Both the position numbers and the translations under genes were made by a program. DNA of 64,000 bases from NCBI GenBank assembly GCA_964030475.1, contig CAXIPT010000001.1:10018444-10082443 (forward strand). Reading direction: 5' to 3'. Numbering within the stretch: position 1 is the first letter of the stretch; the number at the start of each line of letters is the position of its first letter. Under the pieces are notes generated by a model. The model did not search any database. It was not told where the DNA came from and worked only from the letters and a program-made list of their open reading frames with translations. The stretch is from Tethya wilhelma (lineage: Eukaryota; Porifera; Demospongiae; Tethyida; Tethyidae). This document shows, in pieces, positions 1 through 9,199 of this stretch.

Positions 1-2820
1 ATTTCTTGTTTCAAAGGGAATTTAATAGGCTCACTGTCTTCTAATCTCAGTTTGTGGACTTGAATAATGTTAGTAGCAGAATTCAAATGGCCCTTGATTG
101 TGTACAGTAGTTCTTTGTTATTGAGTTCACTGATCTCACTTGATATTGCTAGTAATTGTTTTTGTAACATTTGTTTTAAATGGCTTACATCGTCAACTTG
201 AACTTCATGCTTTAGGTTTTGTAGCAATACTTCTTTTTCTTGTGAATAGTCCCACATTGTACTTGATGTATCAATAGCTGGATCAAGTTGAGGCTCATTC
301 TTCCAATATCTTGCAACCAAGTGCATGTGCTTACAGATTGTGGCATGAATTAGTGAATCAGGGCAATTACAATTCAAGCTGTGGATACAAATGTTACAGT
401 CAGGACAACGAAGAGAGCAAGAGTGAGGACATTTGGTGGTAGCAATAGTTACGTGATATGTATTTGTCTCGCCAGATACAATCCATGTTTCATGTTGTAC
501 GTCATGTGTGATTGATGAGAATGATAGCTTTAGACTTGAATTGTGTCTTTTAATGATTTTTGTAATCCGGTCACTTTGTTTCCCCTTCTCAATTTTGACA
601 AGTCTCTCAAAACCCTTGTCCCGAGCAAGCTTTAGTAGCATGTGAATACATTTATCCACTCTTTTGTTAACTTTTCCCTTCAAATAAATGTACTTGAGCA
701 CACGATGAAAGGCCTCCACATACATGTTAGTATTTACTAGTGCTTCTTTTCGATAGCAAGCTGCCCACTGGGTCTTACAGTGGCCATAGTTTGTCAAAAA
801 GTACTTAGCAAAGTTAGCAGTTTGTGTTGATGATGAAAGTTGTTCAATTGTTTTTTGTAGTAGCGTCTCAAATGTCTCAATATCTGTTTCCTCAAGTAAT
901 AACCGTAAATTATGGTATACTGAAGCCTGTAAATCTTTGTCTTTGATTTGTTTTAGGTTCTCTCTCCAAGCCTTGTCCAAATGCCATACGCATACAAGTT
1001 TTGTTGCTGAATGTCCGAATACACAAACCCATGCATTGTAGTATTGTTCTGCTAAGTCCGACATGAACCATTTAGGTTGAATCTTTCCTACTCTTCTGTA
1101 TAGTGCATTGAAAAAGTTCATTAATAATAATTGGTCTTCCCTATTTGATAGACACCAAGCTATGGGTAAGCCTTCTCCATATTCATCAATCACCATGACT
1201 GTTATAAGATTAAAATCATATCCATGCATTTGTACCATGTGTACCATCAACACAAACAAGTCGATCAGGGCCAAACATCTTCATCATTTCAGCCTGAAGT
1301 GGTGTTTGTAGAACTAAAACAAAATCACTCTTGTCTAAGTTCTGACACTCTGTGTCTGGTAGTGTACACCCCTGTTCTTTGTAAAGTAAAACTGGATTGT
1401 CAGCTCTGGTTTTCATTTCTTCTACCCAGGCCTTGACACTAGTTGCATCATCCTTGTGTTTTTGTATACCTTTTAATCCAAAGGTTCTTTCAATGTTTGC
1501 TATGTCTTTACGTGTTAATAGATGAATGCGTTCAAAACTAGTTCCAACAGAGTCCCTTATGTCATCAAGAATGCGTTGAAAACTGACACCTTGAGACAGT
1601 TTACTTGCAATAGCTAAACGATCTGTGTGTTGAACCCGGATATGACCTAATGAGGTCTCATGACCATAATGTGTGTGGTAAACCTGAACTACGATAGTGC
1701 CATCTAACTTCTTTTTAGTGACTTTTAGTGCTGCAGTACAATAGTTGTTAAGTTTTGCACTACCTTGACATTTTAGATGACGTTTACCTCCATTTTTACT
1801 TGTAAAAGTGCCACTTCTATTACAGTAATAATAAATGGTGTTGCTTTCAGAAGCACACTTCTCTCCAGTGCTTTGAATGAAGGAAGAATGAGATATTCGT
1901 TCAAAGTCTTCCTTCCATGAGTGAAAATCTGTGATACATGTAATAGATGCATGGAATAACGGTTTAGAATTTCAGTAATTCGTGCTAAGTTGCTATGAAT
2001 AAACTCACCTGTAATAGTTCCAAATTCCTTTGTACTACACTCCATTTTCATTGAATGGCCATTCATCAAATGGGCTCGTAGCTCATGAATATACCTGCAA
2101 CTAAAACTACAGTTAATTTCTTTGCATTTAATATTACCACTCAGTGTTCCTTTGGCCTCAGAATGATTTTTCTTCATGTGTTTGAAGAGGCTTGCTCTAT
2201 GGCTATATACCTTTGTGCATAAATTGCACGTAAAACCTTTTACAATTGGAGAATTAGCTGAGTCAGTTGGACTAGGGTCTGATGGAGGCAGATGAGGGTC
2301 TGATGGAGGTAGACGAGAGTCTGATGGAGGCAGATGAGAGTCTGATGGAGGTGGACGAGAGTCTGATGGAGGCAGATGAGGGTCTGATGGAGGTGGACGA
2401 GAGTCTGATGGAGGCAGATGAGGGTCCAATGGAGGTCGACGAGGGTCTGATGGAGGCGGATGAGGGTCTAATGGAGGTTGACGAGGGTCTGATGGAGGCG
2501 GATGAGAATCTGATGGAGGCGGACAAGGGTCTGATGGAGCCTGATGAGAGTCTGATGGGGGCGGACGAGGGTCTGAAGGAGGAGAAGAGTCTGCTGGAGG
2601 GTCTGATGTTGGTTGAAATCCAGGAGGGATTGATAGTGAGGGTGATTGATCCATTGGTATCACATCAGAGTGAAGCAGTAAAGCCCTTTGTGGCAATCGT
2701 GTGAGTGGTTTATGAAGAGATCTAGCAGTGGTTGGCTCTAGGAATATACTTGAATCATAATAAGTGTCTTCTTCCTTTTTGTTCCAACCTTCCAAAAACT
2801 TTTCCCTCTTATTCTGAGCA
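1..2820 (-). other. C2H2 fingers, MULE DDE transposase and SWIM finger of the fusion gene
   Basis: Exon 18 (2820-2009) encodes the Pro/Ser/Asp repeat linker and two C2H2 fingers (one opens CNLCTKVY, the other CKEINCSFSC). A 5' splice site (CAG/GTGAGT) at 2008 leads to a short intron, and exon 19 starts at 1928 with DFHSWKEDFERI, a FLYWCH/FAR1-like lead-in. The DDE core has VCVDGTHGTN (first Asp), KWFMSDLAEQ (second Asp), CVWHLDKAW, and a late acidic region around NMYVEAFHRVLK. The SWIM finger is NCNCPDSLIHATICKHMHLV, a clean CxCxnCxH. The frame stays open through position 1, so the C terminus lies outside the window. Confidence 0.82.
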
Positions 2821-5800
2821 CTGTTAAATGAAATCAAAATGTTTATTTCCAAACCAGTTTTTGCATGCATGTCAATCATTGTGCTTTTATATTTAAGTTA
2901 CTTACAGCAGTGAACCATTAAGTAGTTCCTCAAGCATTATTTTACGGTAGATACCCATGTGTTTCTGTGGATATATAGGTACATGTAATTATGTGTTATG
3001 CATGTCACTGTGTGGTTCATGTTTTGCATGCATATAGACTGTACCTGTTCAAAACTCTGAGCTTGATCCAGAGTGTAATGCAGTGCATACTGTAAGGTTA
3101 TGTATTAAGTTAGATAATTGCAACTTTGAAGCATTTCAATATACCTGACACACAAACACACCACAATCAATGGTGTTGGTCTGTTGAGGAATGTCCTGCA
3201 AGCACAAAGTTGTGTATATACATATGTATATAATTGTAGTATAGCATTTTGAAATTCATTTATAAATAATATTGTCTCGCATTAGTAGACATCAAGAATC
3301 TTGTACATGTACCTTTCTCATAATAACCTGCCAGTTTTCCCAGTCTAAATGGTTTTGCCCTGTTTGGTCACTGTATTGATCCAAAAAAGTCCTGCATATA
3401 CAATTACGTACTTAATTTAAAAGACTAGTGCCTCACAGGTTTCATCAACATTTATTTATGCTGTGATTATAGACAAACTTACTTCACTTGTATCCAGTAT
3501 TTGGGTTTGTCTTGAAGCAATGAATCAAAATATTCAGCTTGTTTCTCTTTCAAGTTCACAACCTGTATAATTATATAGTATAATCCATGTGTAATAATAA
3601 TCAGCATCCATGTAAATGTATGTTTGTCTACCATCAATGTCCAATGATTTCCATTATCATTTATTGGGAAGAGTAGTAACTGCTGTTGTAACAAATCCAC
3701 CTGTAAAATTGTAGCCTTTTGTGGTGGTGTTATTGTTATGTAAACATTATAATACCTTCTTTATCCAACTAGCAATACTTTGATATCCATGTTGAGTGAA
3801 TTTTGGCAAGAAGTATGAAGTAAATGGTTGAATGTTCTTGTTACACTTTTTTGCCTCTTTTTGAATCAGTAGCATGTACGTATTTATGACCTTTATGGCG
3901 ACGTTTGTTTAAAACATATTAATTTAATAATAAATTTGTATTTGCATGAGTCAATATTAAAAGTATGTACCTCATCTGAAAGCCAACTAGATCCTGTAAT
4001 TCCAATGCCAGAATTAATTTGAAGATGATACGCTGGGGAAATATCTAAATGAATGTTAGGTGTGACAAGTTATGTACCATCGTGTATAATATATGTATAC
4101 ATTCATGCATGCACATGTACAATGTCATACATGTACATATATACCTTTTTGTAACTCATAAAACAACAAGTATGGATCTTGTTGGAGAACAGTCGCAATG
4201 CTTACCGGTATAACCTATAGATAGTGAAACATATACTGATGTGCATGTTGATTAAAACTGTATTTGTGTATAATACCTGGGAGTCATTAGCACAAAACCA
4301 CTGTATGTCATCAATAGAAGATCTGATGAATGCTGTGTAGTGAGGTATACCCAATGGACTCCTAGCGGGTTTGTGCACAACCACTCCTACCAACTTGTAA
4401 CGAAATATGTTTCCTTGTTGGTCACTACATGTCACTATAGGGCTCTTTATACATTATATGGAATAGAAAGCAATAATTTCATTATTATAATCATATACAT
4501 GTACATGATACCAGGGGCATGCCGTGAGCATATAATACCTGAATTTGTATCTGAGGAAGTCCTTTTCTATATAAAGAAAGAAAAAAAATATTATAAGCAA
4601 TCCATCATACATGACAATGTTTAAATCACTCACTCATCTCTTTGTTTCCACACATTAATGCAAAGTACACTCGGAGAATTCTCTATGAACTGGTTCATGA
4701 TCTTCTCAGTGTCTCTGTTGCACCTATATAAATATATTGGTGCACTATACATGCATTTACATTGTATGAAATACGTACATTTTATGCAAATCTCCATTAT
4801 AAAGTTTACAGTACTTGCATGTATGTTGACGAACCTACTACAATTGCTGACGACAGTTTCACCACTTTGAAATAGCTCTGTAAGCAAATCTTGTACACTG
4901 TAGCCATAATTTCCCTATATATTATAATTATAATGGCATGTATTTAATAATTTTATGACTGAACTTGTTCGATTTTAGTACATGTATGTATTTATACTAT
5001 TTTTTTCCTACTTTTACTCACATATGCATACAGCTGTACACAAAGCTCGGGTGTTGTGAGAGAAGATGTCACTAATCCACACTCTTTGCAGGACACTGTC
5101 AGTAAATTATGTTTTGTTAGAAATACAAACACCATAATTAAGGCCGTTATTAAATTTTAGTGATTATTCGGTATAGTTAACCTGTTTGTCTCTTGAAAAG
5201 GCTTAGCATCTTGATTAAGTGTTCAGCATTGCTGCAAATGTATCATATTAAATTTTATGCTGAGTATCTTTAGTTATTGACTTCTTATTGTTTAGTTACC
5301 GAATTGTACTATTGTCAATTTTGTATTTTGTAATTTAAATTACCTTGCTGGTATCCTCTGTAAGAGATTCTCTATAAATTGGGTGTAAAATTCATGAGCA
5401 TCTTGTAGCTCTCCAGGGATCAATTTGGAGCAAAAATCTGATGAGAAGTAATTTTAATTTTCCACTGATCATGAGCTAAATTGTGCAGTTTCCTATATCA
5501 CACTCAAAAACAGACTCACCTTGAAGATGGTTCATCAGTGGAGATGGATCTACTACTTTTGGAATTTTGCGACCATACTTGTACTGCTCTATTATGCTTT
5601 TGATAGCAAAAGTGCTACATGATGAACCTATAGATGGGGATGGATCACTGTGTCTGCTGATCACACCATCATGATACTAGTGCACACTGTATGCAGCCAA
5701 CATTACCTGATGATTTACCTGTTTGTTTAATACATTGAGCACAACTATTGGTTGAATGACAGGCGACTACTGCATGGCACAACCGATTTAGTGTAGTGAT

Positions 5801-5968
5801 GTTCAGAACACATTGGAGGATGCTATTGACGTAGCAACTTTTACGAATATTGGCTATCCCTGATGGTAAATGCATACAGTCAAATGCATACACTGAAGGT
5901 CCACGAAGAATTGACTGAGGTCTGTTTTGCTTGGACTTAGTCTTGGACAACTGCAATGATTTCTTCAT
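1..5968 (-). CDS. USP-Ulp1-C2H2-MULE transposase-SWIM fusion gene (19 exons seen, 3' end outside window)
   Basis: I traced 19 exons with GT-AG borders and consistent phase. Exons (high to low): 5968-5719, 5627-5520, 5437-5344, 5231-5182, 5095-5022, 4914-4835, 4723-4634, 4566-4539, 4444-4277, 4214-4145, 4032-3971, 3890-3756, 3700-3632, 3562-3483, 3391-3313, 3195-3145, 2964-2906, 2820-2009, 1928-1. About 1,430 residues are encoded before the window ends. Order: USP (about 30-337), Ulp1-like protease (about 338-515), two C2H2 fingers, Pro/Ser/Asp repeats, MULE DDE transposase, SWIM finger. Splicing is continuous from the protease exons into the transposase exons, so these are not simply neighbours. 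One frame break lies in the DDE region near 1222-1232, so the copy may be dead or the base miscalled. Likely role (inference): transposase of a MULE-type DNA transposon carrying its own deubiquitinase and deSUMOylase. ATG 5966-5968 is the first Met before the USP Cys box. Confidence 0.82.
2277..2625 (-). repeat. coding minisatellite encoding a PPSDP-type linker
   Basis: A short imperfect tandem repeat of about 30 bases, built around gtctgatggaggcagatgag on the plus strand, runs for roughly 330 bases inside exon 18. On the minus strand it encodes alternating PPSDP, PPSDS and PPLDP units with His or Arg between them. It is Pro-rich, probably disordered, and separates the protease half from the finger and transposase half. 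The same repeat gives open frames in other phases on both strands, which are shadows. Copy number is likely to vary between alleles (inference). Confidence 0.85.
2906..4032 (-). other. Ulp1/SENP-like SUMO protease (peptidase C48) domain of the fusion gene
   Basis: Seven exons after the USP encode a C48 domain. It opens with SSWLSDE and VINTYMLLIQKEAKKC, the usual WL.D..I and Y..LI region. The His motif is PINDNGNHWTLM, the acidic residue sits in EYFDSL, the segment before the nucleophile is IPQQTNTIDCGVFVCQ with catalytic Cys in DCG, and the tail is YRKIMLEELLNGSLL. The complete His-Asp-Gln-Cys set is visible. Ulp1 genes are known passengers in plant MULEs. Here the domain is spliced in phase to a USP upstream and a transposase downstream. 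Confidence 0.88.
4145..5968 (-). other. USP (peptidase C19) domain of the fusion gene
   Basis: The ten 5'-most exons encode a whole USP fold. The Cys box reads GIANIRKSCYVNSILQCVLN, with catalytic Cys in KSCY. The QQD-type box reads GELQDAHEFYTQF. Two CxxC pairs of the zinc-binding fingers are present (SCKECG and NCSRCN). The His box reads GIPHYTAF, followed by WFCANDSQ with the third catalytic residue, and the domain closes with PYLLFYELQK, the usual end of the family. All catalytic positions are present, so the domain is predicted active as a ubiquitin hydrolase. It is short (about 310 residues) but complete. Confidence 0.88.
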
Positions 5969-6047
5969 GTTTACCAGTGGGGTACTACTAGTACACGTGG
6001 TATAAGTTTAGCGCGCTTTTGAATCAAATTGCCGGGCTAAGGTTAAA

Positions 6048-6200
6048 GGTCAATGGCAACCTTCCTGTTTCTAGTTCTTGAACTGTAACATAACTAGCCA
6101 CAGGAAGGTTGTCAAAAAATTAATGCAAACGCAGGATGACGTTTTAGGCAATGAATATCATTTAGGGTTCATAGGTCAGTGGCAACGTTCCTGTCTCTAG
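6048..6200. repeat. direct and inverted 27-bp repeats just upstream of the fusion gene
   Basis: The stretch 6048-6074 recurs at 6174-6200 in the same orientation with few mismatches. Its core caaccttcctgt (6057-6068) is also present inverted as acaggaaggttg (6100-6111), giving a 12-bp perfect stem with a 31-base loop. The cluster begins about 80 bases upstream of the fusion-gene ATG. It may be part of the transposon terminal or promoter region, or a regulatory hairpin. No function is proven. Confidence 0.5.
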
Positions 6201-6932
6201 CCGCATGTTAGCTTCGAGGCCACGCCCATTGATTCGGTGTGCGTTATCTAGAATCCATGTTTGCTGCTCTGCCAGACTGGAGGCAGCTTTATAGCTGCAT
6301 GGCTGCTGTTGCTCAATAGTACTTGGTAAGACAGATAAGAATGATTGGCCTGATTTCTATGTAAGCATATATAGTTTGGCATGCTATGTATAATGATAGA
6401 TTTTTAGTATGCTCAGTACTATGATCATGGATCTATAATATCCATGCTATGATGAATTGAGCTAAGCTGCAAATTATACACGCATGGATGGACATGGAAT
6501 ACTTAGGTATTGTCAGATAGCTATTGAGTATGCCTGAACTACACAATCAGTAACTCAGCTCACCAGTGCAGGACAATATATTCATCAGTGATAGTCCACT
6601 TGAAGGCTATGCAGCCTGCAGAGCGGGTAGTTCAATCTACAACTTGATCATATAGTCTGTGTCTTGTGCTCCTTCATCCCAGAGTTATATGGCTAATTAT
6701 AACTTGTGGGCCTACGCTTGTCCTTCATCCCCTGGTTCCCTTGATTTTGGAGCCTGGGGACTGGGCCCAGCAAACTTGACTCTTGATACACCCGCAGCAT
6801 ATACATGCATGTAGCTACATATGATAATCTATTTTATACCGTAACAGCGTATGTGTGTTAAGTGTGTTACTAGTTGAGTGTGCCGAGGCTTGTGCACCAA
6901 CGGTGCCTTCATTAACAGTGTAGTTGTTTTTG
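6201..6932. other. no gene recognised
   Basis: Unique-looking, moderately AT-rich sequence between the fusion gene and the Ngaro element. Open frames are short and match nothing I recognise. Confidence 0.5.
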
Positions 6933-7198
6933 TTTAACACTTCAATGTTAGCCCAAAACATGCACAAACGTGATACTCGGCTTCCTCCTAATGAGAAATA
7001 GGGGTTTGGTAATACCATGGAGCCACTCCCTCACGATTGCCTGCCATGCCAGCAACATCTGGCTGCTTAGAGCCTGCATGTTACAGCAAACCGCCCGCCC
7101 GGGTCGGTCTTGGAGCTGTTGCCTGCCTACAGGTGTTCCCTGCTCAGGAGCCCTTTGCACTGCTATGCGTATGGGGGAGTGTATGTTCAAACATTCCC
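6933..7198 (-). repeat. Ngaro B2 repeat (outer 3' end)
   Basis: About 266 bp, nearly identical to 7641-7907 (B1). It starts at tttaacacttcaatgtt and ends at the caaacattccc motif, after which the two copies diverge. It defines the 3' terminus of the element on the minus strand. Confidence 0.8.
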
Positions 7199-7431
7199 CT
7201 TAAATAATAATATTATAGATAAATAATAAAGATCGTGAAGTGAGGGAGTGAGTGCAATGCTCCAATGGTGATCACGCCCGAAGGCGGAGAGAGAATAAAA
7301 TCATAATTGAAACGAAACAGGGGTACAAAGGTAAAAACAAAAAAACGTGTCCGGCATACCTATATGCAGTAATGTATATATTATCTAAGTATTATAGAGC
7401 TTCAGTGTAGCATGCAAGGGTGCGGAGGGTG

Positions 7432-7643
7432 GGTAGAATTAATCGTATACCTCTGCTAGCAACTGATACTCGGACACTAGTGCAGCTAGTTGTTCTGCTC
7501 AGAACAGCTGATAGCCCCTCGTGGTGATGTGGTTTAAACTATGCACGCGTGGTGGGTGTGTCATGTTATGCACTAGCACCGCCCACAGAGGAAGTGGCCC
7601 CATTGATTGTTAACTGTACTTAAAGTTCCTTTAACTACTATTT
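7432..7643 (-). repeat. Ngaro A2 repeat
   Basis: 212 bp matching 14261-14472 (A1) with only a handful of differences. It runs from ggtagaattaat to taactactattt and abuts B1 directly. Confidence 0.85.
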
Positions 7644-7907
7644 AACACTTCAATGTTAGCCCAAAACATGCACAAACGTGATACTCGGCTTCCTCCTAAT
7701 GAGAAATAGGGGTTTGGTAATACCATGGAGCCACTCCCTCACGATTGCCTGCCATGCCAGCAACATCTGGCTGCTTAGAGCCTGCATGTTACAGCAAACC
7801 GCCCGCCCGGGTCGGTCTTGGAGCTGTTGCCTGCCTACAGGTGCTCCCTGCTCGGGAGCCCTTTGCACTGCTATGCGTATGGGGGAGTGTATGTTCAAAA
7901 CATTCCC
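7641..7907 (-). repeat. Ngaro B1 repeat
   Basis: Near-identical copy of 6933-7198, adjacent to A2 through a shared ttt. The open frames in it recur in both copies and are not protein genes I recognise. Confidence 0.8.
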
Positions 7908-8219
7908 AGGTGTGCAGCGGTGCTGTGGGACCGCTGCATAACACTCCCCCAATCAATCATCACACTAAACTTGTGACACTAATTATATGCCTACATGTAT
8001 CTATATCTATGTAAGTCTCATATTAATGTGTATGTCATAGTTATTGATCTACAACATGTTGCAATTGCTTCTCATGACTTAATAATAAATCTATAACACA
8101 TGTAGTTGCAATGCGTAGTGAGGGATCCATGTAAGTGATGGGAGTCGTACAGGTATGACTTTGCACGAATGATGATAATAATAGAATATTAGCGTGACAG
8201 TGCATGAGGTAACAGGTGC

Positions 8220-9199
8220 CCTGGAGTACAAAAAAAATAATGTCTGTGTGTGTGTGTGTGAATGTATATGTATTTAGGGTGTACGTAGTAATACTAATGC
8301 CACTTCAGTGAGATAGGAGCTTTGATACCTGGGCGAGTCTGGTCTTCTGGGCTCTGATGTATGCAGTGTAGGCTGAGGACTTCCAGCGCCCGAGATCTTG
8401 GATGAGGGAGTCACTGATACCCACTGCTGCAGCTGTTGTGGCGGCGCCAATCCTAAAGCTATGACCGGAGTAATGGCTTGAATCAACACCGAGCTGCACA
8501 AGCACATTTCGAAGCTCGGTTACCAATTTTGCCTGCTTAATGGTGTGTCAGACTGGAAGATGAATAAAGGCCAGGGAGTTGAAGGGCGTATAGCCATGAA
8601 GGCTAATATTGCTGCAACTGGGTAGATTGCGTCTCCTGTTCTCTCTAAGTGAATGTGTGTTCCCCTGGCATACTGGTCTGTCTTACTTTTGCGGAGGTGT
8701 ATTGTGATGATCTGCGGATTCTGGTGTGAGTCTATGAAGATATCAGTATAGGCCTGAGGTCAGTGTCCATTTGTCTCATTGCACTTGGTAATGCGGTAAA
8801 TTCGCCTGCTCGCATGAAGCCAAAGAATCCCAGGCAAAAAGCTGCCCAAAGCATAATTTTGTCAAATGTCAGATCGGACTGTGACTATAGTGTGTGAATG
8901 CTTGGCGGGAGGTTGGGTGTTATTGGATGGCGTCGGGGACAGGTGTGTTCCGGGGTTGATTTACGAATGCCCTGCATGATGTAAGGTAACCGCGGTGCTG
9001 GTATCGCCCCAGGATCAGGTAGCCCGGCACGTATTTGAAAAAATCTTAGTCCGCTTAAGTATGAACGAATGGTACCCCAGCTGACTGTAAGTGACATGTG
9101 AGCAGCAAATGCAGCCTGTGAATATTCTGTGATAGGAAGTGGTGGAAGTTGATGTAACTGGCAAAAATTTATGAAACGGTGCCAGCCTGTGGAGTACAC
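8220..9199 (-). pseudogene. Ngaro tyrosine recombinase, frameshifted
   Basis: The N-terminal core-binding part (about 9199-8885) begins STGWHRFINFCQLHQLPPLP and continues with LSGLRFFQIRAGLPDP. The catalytic part follows in pieces: FFGFMRAGEFT (about 8820, first catalytic Arg), RKSKTDQYARG (conserved Lys, about 8690), SGHSFRIGAATTAA with the HxxR pair, and LGRWKSSAYTAYIR with the terminal His-equivalent and Tyr region (8305-8526). At least two frame changes separate these parts, one near 8740 and one near 8520. The enzyme would integrate circular element DNA by site-specific recombination. Confidence 0.8.

Noticed and set aside
2272..2704. Open frames on both strands over 2272-2704 (MSASIRFSS... 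and MEADEGLMEVDE...)
   Set aside because: They are alternative-phase readings of the coding minisatellite in exon 18.
6948..7952. Recurring 80-98-residue frames at 6948-7190 and 7656-7952
   Set aside because: They are the two copies of the Ngaro B repeat, non-coding terminal sequence.
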